The notes beneath the pieces were generated by a model. The model saw only the letters and a program-made list of their open reading frames with translations, was not told the origin of the DNA and made no database searches. Made by a program: the position numbers and the translations under genes. DNA of 30,557 nucleotides from JALZHR01 sp036388635 (GTDB taxonomy: Bacteria; Acidobacteriota; Blastocatellia; Pyrinomonadales; Pyrinomonadaceae): positions 1 to 30,557 of the forward strand of contig DASVRL010000131.1 in the NCBI GenBank assembly GCA_036388635.1, given 5' to 3'. Below, piece by piece: positions 1-7,648 of this stretch; the stretch's first letter is position 1, and every line of letters begins with the position of its first letter.

Positions 1-623
1 GCAATATTCCTGAAATCTTTTGGATATTTTTCTTGTAAATAATAAAGATATGAAGCTAAGTTTTCACCATTCTCGCGTAGATAACGGTTATCATTAAGCC
101 CGTTCATTCGTTTTAATGGAGAGTCTCTTCCAGTGTCGTGAAAGTGATAAACTTTAAATGTTTTGAGATATTTATCAGCAACTTCTACATGCATCGAGTT
201 TTCATATCTTGGATGAAGCATTTCACATTCTAGAAAGGCTCCACCCTGCTCAAAGACTTGTTCCCATTTAATATAATCTTTGATGTCTTTATGAATATTG
301 TGACAAAACCTTAAATAGCTTATATGACCGCTATTACCTTTATAATTATGTTTTAATGTGTAATAAAAAGCATACTCATTTTCAAAATCAATTAAGCCGT
401 AAATATAGTCACTTTTTTTACGTCCATAATATAGAAATTTGGCAAACTCATTTCCTAAATACTCTTGTAATTTTTGTTCATAAATTCTGTTACTAAGTTG
501 AAGAAAAGAAATAAAATTACTTTTGCCCGCGCCATTTGCGCCAATCAAAATGTTAATCGGCTTTAACTCCAAATCAAGTTTGCGAATGGATTTAAAGTTT
601 TCGATGATGATTCGCTCAATCAT
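1..623 (-). CDS. AAA family ATPase, 5' part only (cut by window edge)
   Basis: The reading frame runs from an ATG at 621-623 on the minus strand without a stop to base 1, giving the first 207 residues. The N-terminus MIERIIIENFKSI followed by the Walker A loop GANGAGKS (about residues 28-35) is typical of RecF/SMC-like ABC-type ATPases of the AAA_21 or OLD-like group. These are often found in defence or mobile-element genes. No Walker B or signature motif is visible because the C-terminal part lies outside the window. The stretch is clearly richer in A+T than everything to its right and uses codons such as TTA, AAA and AGA freely, which suggests horizontal acquisition. Its cellular role cannot be named from this fragment. 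I am sure of the ATPase fold and unsure of the family. Confidence 0.8.
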   Translation of the reverse strand, partial: MIERIIIENFKSIRKLDLELKPINILIGANGAGKSNFISFLQLSNRIYEQKLQEYLGNEFAKFLYYGRKKSDYIYGLIDFENEYAFYYTLKHNYKGNSGHISYLRFCHNIHKDIKDYIKWEQVFEQGGAFLECEMLHPRYENSMHVEVADKYLKTFKVYHFHDTGRDSPLKRMNGLNDNRYLRENGENLASYLYYLQEKYPKDFRNI

Positions 624-670
624 AAACTGAATTGAATTTTAGGTAATAAAACGGTTTCCCGCAACTAAAA

Positions 671-701
671 CAAAAACGGACGATTCCGAAAAACCGCCCG
701 T
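671..701 (-). terminator. Rho-independent terminator of the YtxH/DUF948 pair
   Basis: Read on the minus strand, ACGGGCG (695-701) pairs with CGTCCGT (676-682), a 7-bp stem with one G-U pair, and is followed by a T-rich tail (675-671 and beyond). It lies just downstream of the DUF948-like stop codon and ahead of the AT-rich ATPase gene, so it would separate the two transcription units. Confidence 0.6.
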
Positions 702-724
702 TGAAAAATAATTATCTCAATTAA

Positions 725-1285
725 CTAGCCGATAAACATCTCGTCGTCCATATAAACGCGGTCGATCTGTTTCGGCGCGGGCGCCAGCAGAACTTCCAGA
801 CCTTTGCGAAAGCCAGCCATAATCGCGGCAATCTCGCGCGCCGGCTCGACCACTTTATGCTGGATAAAATCCGTCGTCGAGGCGACCTGCGCGTGCGTTC
901 GGTCAATCGTTTGGCTGACCAATTCGACTTTGTCTTTCGCCACGACCGCCGTTTGCCCGACCAGCAGCTTCAGTTCGGCAACTTCCTGTTTTATCAGTGT
1001 GGTCGATTCGGAAATGTTTTTCGAGGCGGTCGAAAGATGATTTGAGACTTCCGTCAGCTGGACGGAAATCTGGCGACCTTGCTCGCCGATGGCGTTGACC
1101 TTTGTCATTAACTGGGGAATTTGGCTCAGTATCGGGTCAACTTTTTCTTCCACGCGTTTGACCGTACCGATGACTTTTCTGACAACCAGCCAAATCAAAA
1201 ACAGCGCAATCGCCATCACGATAAAGCAAATCGCAATTACGATTGACGCAATCATCATCCAAAACTGTGGTTCGCTTGCGTTCAT
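725..1285 (-). CDS. DUF948-like membrane-anchored coiled-coil protein
   Basis: This 186-residue protein has one strong transmembrane segment near residues 10-37 (IVIAICFIVMAIALFLIWLVV). After it comes a long amphipathic, Val/Gln/Ser-rich helix region (about 40-160) with the look of a coiled coil, and a short acidic end DDEMFIG. The layout matches DUF948-type proteins, single-pass inner-membrane proteins with a methyl-accepting-like coiled coil and no known enzymatic role. It follows the YtxH gene by 31 bp on the same strand, and the two are probably co-transcribed; YtxH/DUF948 pairs are common among general-stress genes. No clear Shine-Dalgarno sequence is seen before the ATG. Function unknown. 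Confidence 0.7.
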   Translation of the reverse strand: MNASEPQFWMMIASIVIAICFIVMAIALFLIWLVVRKVIGTVKRVEEKVDPILSQIPQLMTKVNAIGEQGRQISVQLTEVSNHLSTASKNISESTTLIKQEVAELKLLVGQTAVVAKDKVELVSQTIDRTHAQVASTTDFIQHKVVEPAREIAAIMAGFRKGLEVLLAPAPKQIDRVYMDDEMFIG

Positions 1286-1316
1286 AATTTAATTTTCGGC
1301 GTCGGTCAGATTCCGT

Positions 1317-1778
1317 CTAACCTTCCGTTTCATCGCCCGTTTTCGGCGCGTTCAACCCTTTGTTCTCGACCGGATAAGTCGGGCGTTCGGGAACTACGGC
1401 AGTATCGGTGCGGCGTTTTTCGTCGCTGTACGCCTGTTTTCCGGCTTCGAGCGCGGCGGAAAACGGGTTGGCGGTTTGCGCGACCGCGCCTTTCGCTCTT
1501 TCGGACAATTCGCCCGCTTTTTCCTGCGCCGCCGAGTAAATCTCACCGGCTCTTTCGCGAGTCACTTCGTAATATTCACCGGCGCGTTCCTGTATCTGCG
1601 TCGCGGCTTCCTTGCCTTTTTCCACGCCTTTGCGCGTCACGTCGGCGATGTCGCCGCGCAGTTCCTGACCCGATTTCGGAGCGAACAGCAGAGCGACAAT
1701 CGCGCCGATTCCGCCGCCGATCAGCAGATAAGTCAGTTTTGCGGTAGCGCTGGTTTCTTCTTGTCTTTCGTTTGTCAT
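1317..1778 (-). CDS. YtxH domain-containing protein
   Basis: This 153-residue protein has a hydrophobic Gly/Ala segment (LLIGGGIGAIVALLFAPKSG, about residues 19-38), the hallmark of the YtxH family. It continues with a charged Glu/Lys/Ala-rich helical region carrying loose repeats of an 'AGE-Y/ER-A' type (about 60-110), reminiscent of LEA/apolipoprotein-like helices. YtxH proteins are small membrane-attached proteins linked to general stress in Firmicutes; the biochemical role is unknown. The start ATG has a GAGAGG-like ribosome site about 11 bases upstream. It is the first gene of a likely two-gene unit with the DUF948-like gene. The 186-bp gap upstream should hold the promoter, but I see no convincing -35/-10 pair. 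Confidence 0.8.
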   Translation of the reverse strand: MTNERQEETSATAKLTYLLIGGGIGAIVALLFAPKSGQELRGDIADVTRKGVEKGKEAATQIQERAGEYYEVTRERAGEIYSAAQEKAGELSERAKGAVAQTANPFSAALEAGKQAYSDEKRRTDTAVVPERPTYPVENKGLNAPKTGDETEG

Positions 1779-1885
1779 AATTTTAAATTCCTCTCAAATA
1801 GTTGTAATCATTCAACTGCTAAAAATTTGTAAAAAATGGATACATCGAATATAACAGAAATTCTTTATTATGAGCAATATATTAA

Positions 1886-1984
1886 TAAAAGGATAAAGGA
1901 TAAGGGATAAAGGATAAAAACTAAGGAAAGATTTTTTCTTTCTTCGCCCTTTCGTCCTTCGCCCTTAGCCTTTCGCCTTTCGGA
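1886..1984. repeat. Short-period repeats at the PrmC 3' end
   Basis: Two low-complexity families lie side by side. At 1888-1919 AAAGGATAAAGGATAAGGG-type units of about 7 bp recur. At 1944-1984 CGCCCTTTCGTCCTTCGCCC-type units recur. The second block runs into the PrmC gene and encodes its last residues RKAKG and its TAA stop. Such heptamer-like repeats resemble the STRR sequences described in cyanobacteria. Confidence 0.65.
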
Positions 1985-2828
1985 CGCGCGCTCTGACCAT
2001 TCGCGGAATGCCCTGCAAATCGGGCAAAATTTCCACGCTTTGCCACGTTTCCGCCCGAAACATTTCCCGAACTTTTGCCGCCTGATTAAATCCGATTTCC
2101 AACAGCAAAAATCCACCGGATTTTAAAAACTCCGGCGATTCGCGGATGATTTTTTCGATGATCGAAAGCCCGTCTCCGCTGCCGTCGGTCAAAGCCGTCA
2201 GCGGGTCGAAATTTCTGACTTCCGGCTGCAAAGCTTCGATATCCTGACGCGGAATATACGGCGGATTGGAAACGATTAAATCGAAAATCTCGTTTCGCAA
2301 ATTGCTGAAAACATCAGAGATTTCCAGCTTGAGACGATTTGCGACTCCGTTGCTTTCCGCATTCAGCTGCGCGATTTCAATCGCCTTTTCCGAAACGTCG
2401 AAGCCGGTTGCCGTCGCCGTTTTTATTTCGTGCAGAATCGAAACCGAAATGCAGCCCGAACCGACGCCGACTTCGCAAAACGCCGGATTTTCTTTATTTT
2501 TTAAAATCCCAACCGCGTTTTCGACAATCAATTCCGTTTCCGGTCGCGGAATCAAAACGTCTCGCGAGACGACAAAATCCAGACCGTAAAATTCCTGTCT
2601 GCCCGTGATGTGTTGAAAAGGCTCGCGGCGCGCGCGGCGCTGCAAAAGCTCCCGAAAGCGAGTTTCTTCTTCGCGCGAAAGCACGTATTCGGGATGCGCA
2701 ATGAGAAAAGTTTTATCTTTTTGCAGGGCGAAAGCCAAAAGGGAATTGGCTTCGCGGCGCGGCTCGACGACGGCGCTTTCCTGCAAAATCCGCGCGGCGG
2801 TTCGGATGTTTTCGGCAATATTCGACAC
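1965..2828 (-). CDS. prmC: Peptide chain release factor N5-glutamine methyltransferase
   Basis: PrmC uses S-adenosylmethionine to methylate the glutamine of the GGQ motif in release factors RF1 and RF2, which helps termination in the cytoplasm. The 287-residue product has the N-terminal helical recognition domain (1-85), the SAM-binding loop EVGVGSGCISV (about 119-129) and the catalytic NPPY motif (188-191) in SNPPYIPRQDI, which binds the target glutamine. Length is normal for the family. The start is GTG at 2826-2828 with no strong ribosome site. The usual partner prfA is not next to it; a methyltransferase of another type lies upstream instead. The last five residues and stop come from a short-period repeat, so the C-terminus is probably slightly altered without loss of function. 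Confidence 0.93.
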   Translation of the reverse strand: MSNIAENIRTAARILQESAVVEPRREANSLLAFALQKDKTFLIAHPEYVLSREEETRFRELLQRRARREPFQHITGRQEFYGLDFVVSRDVLIPRPETELIVENAVGILKNKENPAFCEVGVGSGCISVSILHEIKTATATGFDVSEKAIEIAQLNAESNGVANRLKLEISDVFSNLRNEIFDLIVSNPPYIPRQDIEALQPEVRNFDPLTALTDGSGDGLSIIEKIIRESPEFLKSGGFLLLEIGFNQAAKVREMFRAETWQSVEILPDLQGIPRMVRARVRKAKG

Positions 2829-2835
2829 TAAATTA

Positions 2836-2907
2836 AATTATGAATTTTAAATTTTGAATTTCGAGTTTGTGATTTAAAGACTCATTTAAAACTCAAAATT
2901 CATAATT
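2836..2907. repeat. Inverted AATTCAAAATTC-type repeat between methyltransferase and prmC
   Basis: AATTATGAATTTT (2836-2848) is the exact reverse complement of AAAATTCATAATT (2895-2907), and further AATTTTGAATTT-like units fill the space between. The right arm overlaps the 3' end of the methyltransferase gene and encodes its last residues and TGA stop. It could fold as a long AT hairpin in RNA. Confidence 0.7.
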
Positions 2908-3694
2908 CAAAACTTTCCAAAGGCTTGACCGATTTCATCCCGACAAACGCCGGCATATACTTATTCAGCAAAGCGGCTTCGTCGTGCCAGTAATCTTCGT
3001 AAAAGCCCGTGACGACAAAGCCCGCCGCGATTTGCCCGCCGATTTGTTCTTCGAGCGTGTGGCTGAATTCCAGCGGGCGACCGCTTTCCAGAATTTCTCT
3101 GCGCTCGTCCTCGCCGATTGATTCCAAATCCGAATACGGAAGCCGGTGACGCACGCGCAAAACGCCTTCTTCGTCTTCGGCTTTGGCATCGAAAATAAAA
3201 ACTTCCGGTTTGGTAAATCCGACCAGCAGCGCGCCGCCGCGCCGCAAAACGCGGAAACATTCGCGCCAGATTGGTTCCAGACGCGGCATAAAACAATTCG
3301 AGCACGGATGAAAAATCAAATCGAAGCTGTTCTCGGCAAAACGCGACAAATCAGCCGTGTCGCCTTTTTCGATGCGCAAATTCAGATTGTCTCTTTCGGC
3401 GACGAATCTGTCCTGCTCAAGCTGTTTCGCCGAATTATCAAAAACCGTGACGCGCGCGCCCGCCGCCGCTAAAATCGGCGCCTGCTGACCGCCGCCCGAA
3501 GCCAGACACAAAACGTCTCTGCCTTTTACGTCGCCGAACCATTCGCGCGGAACAGCCTTGACCGGCGTCAAAACAACGCTCCAATTTCCGCGCCGCGCTT
3601 CATCAATCATCTGCGCGCTGACCGGAACGCTCCACTTGGTTCCTTTTTCGACTTCCTTATCCCAAGCCGTGCTGTTGTATTCCTGAACATTCAT
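2900..3694 (-). CDS. Class I SAM-dependent methyltransferase
   Basis: This 264-residue protein carries a Rossmann-type SAM-binding region of the Methyltransf_11/25 group: VLCLASGGGQQAP (motif I, about residues 60-72), VTVFDNSAKQLEQD (motif II) and a motif near SFDLIFHPCSNCF. The motif I loop is GGGQQ in place of the common GxGxG, a variant seen in a family of uncharacterised bacterial methyltransferases. The C-terminal part has an aromatic-rich stretch GFYEDYWHDEAAL. The substrate cannot be read from the sequence; small-molecule substrates are likely. It lies upstream of prmC on the same strand. The final residues SFEL and the stop fall inside a short-period AT repeat. Confidence 0.8.
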   Translation of the reverse strand: MNVQEYNSTAWDKEVEKGTKWSVPVSAQMIDEARRGNWSVVLTPVKAVPREWFGDVKGRDVLCLASGGGQQAPILAAAGARVTVFDNSAKQLEQDRFVAERDNLNLRIEKGDTADLSRFAENSFDLIFHPCSNCFMPRLEPIWRECFRVLRRGGALLVGFTKPEVFIFDAKAEDEEGVLRVRHRLPYSDLESIGEDERREILESGRPLEFSHTLEEQIGGQIAAGFVVTGFYEDYWHDEAALLNKYMPAFVGMKSVKPLESFEL

Positions 3695-3699
3695 AAAAT

Positions 3700-3763
3700 T
3701 AGTTGATAGTTGGTAGTTGCTCTGTCTTAACTATCAGTTATCAGTTATCAACTATCAGTTATC
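3700..3763. repeat. AACTGATAACTGATAG-type repeat between sugar transferase and methyltransferase
   Basis: CTATCAGTTATCAGTTATCA-type units fill 3729-3763, and a degenerate reverse copy lies at 3700-3718 (AGTTGATAGTTGGTAGTT), so the two can pair imperfectly. The TAA stop of the sugar transferase (3759-3761) is part of the repeat. The same family recurs at 19999-20056. Confidence 0.7.
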
Positions 3764-5342
3764 TCGCTCCGTCTCCGCGCAGAATCGCGGGAAGCGTCAG
3801 CAGAATTATCTTCAAATCCAGCCAAAGCGACCAGTTTTCGATGTAATACAAATCGATTTTAACCATTTCTTCAAACGTCAGGCGATTTCTGCCCGAAACC
3901 TGCCACAAACCCGTAATTCCGGGCTTCATATCCAGCCGCCGGCGATGTTTTATATCATATTCGACGACTTCATACGGAATCGGCGGGCGCGCGCCGACGA
4001 CGCTCATCTCGCCGCGCAGAACGTTTAAAAACTGCGGCAGTTCGTCCAGGCTCGTGCGCCGCAGAAGTTTCCCGACGCGTGTGCGGCGCGGGTCGTTTTT
4101 TACCTTGCCGAAAACGGGTTTTTCGGCGTCGCCCGCGTTTGCCTCTTCGGTCGCGCCCTCGATGTTTTTGCGATACGCTTCGCGGTGCAGATTTTCGTCC
4201 GCGCCCGCCTGCATCGTGCGGAATTTATAGCAGAGAAAAATCCGCCCGTCCATCCCGACGCGCTCCTGCCGGAACAAAACCGAGCCGCGCGAATCCAGCT
4301 TGATGAGAATCGAAATCACAATCCAAACCGGCGCGCTCAAGATAACTGCAATTATCGAAATTACGATGTCGGAAATTCTTTTCAGTAATCTTTCCGCATC
4401 CGACAGAGGCTCGCGAAAAAGCCGCACCATCGGCAAGACGCCGATTTGCTCGACGCTCGTTTTCTGCGGCAAAACGTTGAAAAGATTCGGCGCGAAACGA
4501 AACTCGACCTTTTGTTTGCGCCCGACCTGCATCATCGCCTCAAAAAATTTCTCGCTCGGAATTTTGTCGTCCGTGATAATAACTTCCTGAATTTCCAGGT
4601 CGCGAATCAAATCGGACAAATCGCTCAAATCTCCGACAATCGGAACATCGCTGAAATTTTTAGCTGCGGACGTTATAGAGAAATTCTTTGTATTCTCTTC
4701 GTGTTTCTCCGCGTTCTCCGTGGCTATAATTCCGATTACTCTGTAACCCAAATCGGGGCGTTCTTTCAATTCCCGAATCGTCTGCTCGGCTTCGGCGTTG
4801 GTGCCGACAATCAAAGTCGGAATCAGGTTGATGTCGCGCGCTCTGAAAATCGTCTGCACGTAGCGCAAACCGAGATGAAACACCGAGTAAACGACGAGCG
4901 CCAGCACAAAATCAAGCAGAAAAACGCTGCGCGAATACGAAAAATCACGAAACGCGAAACCGCCGCGAAACAAAAACGTGAAAGCGATTATCAAAAGCGA
5001 GCCGACCGCGACGGCTTTAAAAATTTTGATAAATTCGGCGATGTAGGAAAAGGCTCCCTGAAAACGGTAAACTCTTTGGAAAGAGAGCATTGCCACCCGA
5101 ACCGGAATGGCGAAAAAAACGACTCCGGCGTACGGCACAAATTCTTTCGACCAAGCCCAAGCCGTCTGCGAAAACACCGCCTCGCCCTCGCGCCAGATGA
5201 AAGCCAGCGCGAAACAGGCGAAAGCCAGAAAGCCGTCCGCCAGAAAAATCGAGGTTTTCACCGACGGCAAAACCCAGCGCGGCACGCGGTTTTCGGCTTT
5301 AACGATTTTGATTTTATTTTTGACGACGGCTTCGGCTTTCAT
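3759..5342 (-). CDS. Polyprenyl glycosylphosphotransferase (initiating sugar-phosphate transferase)
   Basis: Proteins of this family move a sugar phosphate from a nucleotide sugar to undecaprenyl phosphate, the first membrane step of exopolysaccharide or O-antigen assembly. The product is 527 residues from the ATG at 5342; an upstream TTG at 5351 is possible. It has several N-terminal transmembrane helices, a nucleotide-binding-like middle domain (IVGTNAEAEQTIRELKERP, about 175-275), a further membrane segment, and the C-terminal bacterial sugar transferase domain with FRQERVGMDGR, YKFRTM, RRTSLDELPQ, GARPP and KPGITGLWQVSGR. The domain order is that of WbaP/WcaJ-like enzymes. It is divergent from two glycosyltransferase genes that likely act in the same pathway. 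A dispersed-type repeat is translated in frame within the middle domain (see 4678-4723). Sugar specificity is unknown. Confidence 0.92.
   Translation of the reverse strand: MKAEAVVKNKIKIVKAENRVPRWVLPSVKTSIFLADGFLAFACFALAFIWREGEAVFSQTAWAWSKEFVPYAGVVFFAIPVRVAMLSFQRVYRFQGAFSYIAEFIKIFKAVAVGSLLIIAFTFLFRGGFAFRDFSYSRSVFLLDFVLALVVYSVFHLGLRYVQTIFRARDINLIPTLIVGTNAEAEQTIRELKERPDLGYRVIGIIATENAEKHEENTKNFSITSAAKNFSDVPIVGDLSDLSDLIRDLEIQEVIITDDKIPSEKFFEAMMQVGRKQKVEFRFAPNLFNVLPQKTSVEQIGVLPMVRLFREPLSDAERLLKRISDIVISIIAVILSAPVWIVISILIKLDSRGSVLFRQERVGMDGRIFLCYKFRTMQAGADENLHREAYRKNIEGATEEANAGDAEKPVFGKVKNDPRRTRVGKLLRRTSLDELPQFLNVLRGEMSVVGARPPIPYEVVEYDIKHRRRLDMKPGITGLWQVSGRNRLTFEEMVKIDLYYIENWSLWLDLKIILLTLPAILRGDGAR
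4678..4723 (-). repeat. Dispersed-type repeat inside the sugar transferase gene, in frame
   Basis: On the minus strand this stretch reads CCACGGAGAACGCGGAGAAA and continues with CACGAAGAGAATACAAAG, a loose 8-9-bp periodic sequence of a kind usually found between genes. It is translated in frame as TENAEKHEENTKNFS, in a loop between the nucleotide-binding-like strand GYRVIGIIA and the following VPIVGDLSDL. Relatives usually have a short loop here. Confidence 0.6.
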
Positions 5343-5378
5343 TTTTAACAAACTTTTTAACCCGAAAGGCGCGCGGCT

Positions 5379-5408
5379 CGCAAAGACGCAAAGATAAAAA
5401 TACTTTGC
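5379..5408. repeat. CGCAAAGACGCAAAG repeat with small hairpin in a divergent promoter region
   Basis: The 158-bp gap between the sugar transferase and GT4 start codons contains CGCAAAGACGCAAAG (5379-5393), two tandem GCAAAG-type units. GCAAAG at 5388-5393 can pair with CTTTGC at 5403-5408. Promoters for both divergent units should lie in this gap, but I could not pick clear boxes. Confidence 0.5.
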
Positions 5409-5500
5409 AAACTCCTCAATCTTTTTTAAGCCATTAAACCTTTACTTGCAACCGCAAGATTGTTTCTGCGAACCGGCTGGGTTATCCTTTGGGGTTTGAA

Positions 5501-6598
5501 ATGACCGTAAAAAAGCCTGTAAAAGTTCTGATAACCGCGCCGAGCCTCGACGAAAAACAAAACGTGAGCGGAATTTCGACGGTCGCGCGCCAGATTATCG
5601 AGCGCCGCAGCACTACTTTTGAATACCGGCATTTCGAATCCGGCAGACGCGACGGCAAACGGGCGAACGCGAATTGGATTTGGAAACAAATCGTTTCCGT
5701 GCCGCGTTTCCGCCGCGCCGCGCGCGACGTTAGCATTGTGCATTTCAACACGACTTTTAATCCGCTCGCCATCGTCCGCGACGCCGTTTATGCGGCGAAC
5801 GCGCGTCTCGCGGGCGTTCCGATTTTGATGCACGTTCACGGCGGGCGTTATCTGGCGGAAGAATTTCAAAGCGCCTGGCTGAAAAGAATCGCCGGAAAAA
5901 TGCTGCGCGCTTCGGACGCCGTGGTCGTTTTGAGCGAGCTTGAAAAAGAGATTGTCGAAAATCGCTGGCAAAATCTGAATGTAAAAGTTCTGGAAAATGC
6001 CGTTGCGGTCGACGAAGCGATTGCTGCGCGGCGGAAAAACGAGGAAAAGATTTTGATTTTTCTCGGACGATTGCACGAATCGAAAGGCTTGAATGAAATC
6101 GTCGAAGCCTGCCGCCGTTTAAAAACGGAAGGCTTTGAATTTCGCTTCGAAGCTTTCGGCGCGGGCGAGCTGAAGGAATTTTTCGTTTCGGAAATGACCA
6201 AACTTTTAGGCGAAAAATTCCGGTACGGCGGCGTAGTTTCCGGCGCGGAAAAATGGCGGGAACTGGCAAAAGCCGACGTTTTTCTGCTGCCTTCGCGTTA
6301 CGGCGAGGGCTTGCCGGTGGCGCTGCTCGAAGCGATGGCGGCGGGCTGCTGCGTCGTCGTTTCGGAAATGGCTTCGATCGGCGCGGTGGTTAAAGACGGC
6401 GCAAACGGTTTTCTGGTCGCGCCCGGCGACGTTAATCAATTAACGGAAAAGCTCAGGCTTTTGCTTTTAAATCGGGTCGATGCGGAAAGCCTGCAAAAAA
6501 ACGCCCGGGAAACGATTAAAGCGAAATTCGATTTGAGCGATTACATCAAACGATTGGAAAATATATACGCGGAAATTTTATCCGCGAAATCGGTTTGA
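5501..6598 (+). CDS. Glycosyltransferase family 4
   Basis: This 365-residue GT-B enzyme moves a sugar from a nucleotide donor onto a growing glycan, most likely on a polyprenyl carrier at the inner face of the membrane. The N-terminal half has the acceptor-side signature KVLITAPSLDEKQNVSGIST and HFNTTFNP, then MHVHGGRYL. The C-terminal half has the donor-binding segment ILIFLGRLHESKGLNEIVEA (about 185-204), the motif VFLLPSRYGEGLPVALLEAMAAG with the conserved E-x7-E pattern, and a final helix. I chose the ATG at 5501, with GGGG five bases upstream, over an in-frame TTG at 5489. The stop is directly followed by the WecG/TagA gene, so the two are translationally coupled. It is divergent from the initiating sugar-phosphate transferase. 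Confidence 0.93.
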   Translation: MTVKKPVKVLITAPSLDEKQNVSGISTVARQIIERRSTTFEYRHFESGRRDGKRANANWIWKQIVSVPRFRRAARDVSIVHFNTTFNPLAIVRDAVYAANARLAGVPILMHVHGGRYLAEEFQSAWLKRIAGKMLRASDAVVVLSELEKEIVENRWQNLNVKVLENAVAVDEAIAARRKNEEKILIFLGRLHESKGLNEIVEACRRLKTEGFEFRFEAFGAGELKEFFVSEMTKLLGEKFRYGGVVSGAEKWRELAKADVFLLPSRYGEGLPVALLEAMAAGCCVVVSEMASIGAVVKDGANGFLVAPGDVNQLTEKLRLLLLNRVDAESLQKNARETIKAKFDLSDYIKRLENIYAEILSAKSV

Positions 6599-7396
6599 AT
6601 GAAAGATTTGGATTTTCCGGAAAATCAGGCGCGCGTTCGCGTCGTCAGTTTATTGCCGAACGTCTGCAATCACGAAGCGGCGATTGAAAAAATCGCGCGA
6701 CTGGTCAAATCGGGCGACGGCGGATACGTGTGTTTTTCCACCGTGCATATGGTGATGGAAGCGCACGACAATCCCGAATACGCGGCGAAAGTAAACGGCG
6801 CGGATTTAATAATCACCGACGGCATGCCGCTCGTCTGGATGCAGAAATGGCAGGGCAGACGCGATGCGGCGCGCGTCCGGGCAAACGATTTGATGATTCT
6901 CCTGTGCGAATACGCCGCGAAAAACAATCTGAGCGTCGGTTTCTACGGCGGAAAACAGGAAGTCATCAACGCAATTAAAGAACGCGCGCGAAAAGAGCTT
7001 CCCGATTTGCAAATCGCTTACGCTTTTTCGCCGCCGTTTCGACCTTTGACCGGCGAAGAAGATGCGCAGATAACGGCGGAAATCAATCGCGCGCAGCCCG
7101 ACGTTTTGTTTATGGGCTTGGGCTGCCCGAAACAGGAAAACTGGATGGCGGCGCACAAAGATAAAGTCAAAGCCGTGATGCTCGGCGTCGGCGCGTCGTT
7201 CGATTTTTACGCCGGAAACGTCAGGGAATCGCCGGAATGGCTCGGAAAATTAGGACTCGAATGGCTTTATCGTCTGACGCAGGAACCGAAACGACTCTGG
7301 AAACGATATTTAATCCTGAATCCGCGTTTTATGTGGCTGGCAACCCGCCAACTCCTTCGCCGGAAGCGATTCGAGCAAGAAAAAATCTCTAAATAG
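6599..7396 (+). CDS. WecG/TagA/CpsF family glycosyltransferase (GT26)
   Basis: GT26 enzymes add the second sugar to a lipid-linked monosaccharide, for example N-acetylmannosamine(uronic acid) onto GlcNAc-PP-undecaprenol in enterobacterial common antigen or wall teichoic acid synthesis. The 265-residue product has all family landmarks: FSTVHMVMEA, the catalytic-site stretch ADLIITDGMPLVW with its Asp (about residues 59-71), VGFYGG, MGLGCPKQE, GVGASFDFYAG, and the C-terminal membrane-binding tail EWLYRLTQEPKRLWKRY. The ATG starts one base after the TGA of the GT4 gene, so expression is coupled. No dedicated terminator is seen, and the 21-bp repeat array begins 44 bp after the stop. Together with the GT4 and the sugar-phosphate transferase it points to a small surface-glycan locus. 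Confidence 0.94.
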   Translation: MKDLDFPENQARVRVVSLLPNVCNHEAAIEKIARLVKSGDGGYVCFSTVHMVMEAHDNPEYAAKVNGADLIITDGMPLVWMQKWQGRRDAARVRANDLMILLCEYAAKNNLSVGFYGGKQEVINAIKERARKELPDLQIAYAFSPPFRPLTGEEDAQITAEINRAQPDVLFMGLGCPKQENWMAAHKDKVKAVMLGVGASFDFYAGNVRESPEWLGKLGLEWLYRLTQEPKRLWKRYLILNPRFMWLATRQLLRRKRFEQEKISK

Positions 7397-7439
7397 ACTG
7401 AATTAGCATCGAATCCATACGGATTTCGGCTGGAAAGAA

Positions 7440-7630
7440 AAGTTTCTGAGAGAAAAACTTAAGTTTCCGGGTCAGCGCGGCAAGTTTCCAAGCCGGAAAC
7501 TTAAGTTTTTAAGAGAAAAACTAAGTTTCCAGAAGAAAAACTTAAATTTCCGAGAGAAAAACTTGAGTTTCCAACTCAGAAACTTGAAGTGCCGGGTCGA
7601 AAACTTAAATTTCTCATTCGGAAACTTTCC
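7440..7630. repeat. Array of about ten 21-bp repeats with palindromic cores
   Basis: The motif AAGTTTCC or a close variant begins at 7440, 7461, 7482, 7503, 7523, 7544, 7565, 7586 and 7607, with a shortened last unit near 7624. The step is 21, 21, 21, 20, 21, 21, 21 and 21 bp. Most units also carry the reverse half AAACTT or AAAACTT just before the motif, giving perfect 12-bp palindromes AAACTTAAGTTT at 7455-7466 and 7497-7508. It fills the gap between two convergent genes. No start codon opens a frame through it, and the 20-bp step breaks the frame. It is not a CRISPR: there are no unique spacers of useful length. Confidence 0.85.
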
Positions 7631-7648
7631 GTCGGATGGAATAAAGCT

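Noticed and set aside
4446..5348. 300-residue open frame antisense to the sugar transferase
   Set aside because: No family features; the opposite strand has all sugar transferase motifs.
7440..7630. CRISPR array
   Set aside because: Units are 21 bp with hardly any spacer, the between-core bases are short and similar, and no cas genes are nearby.
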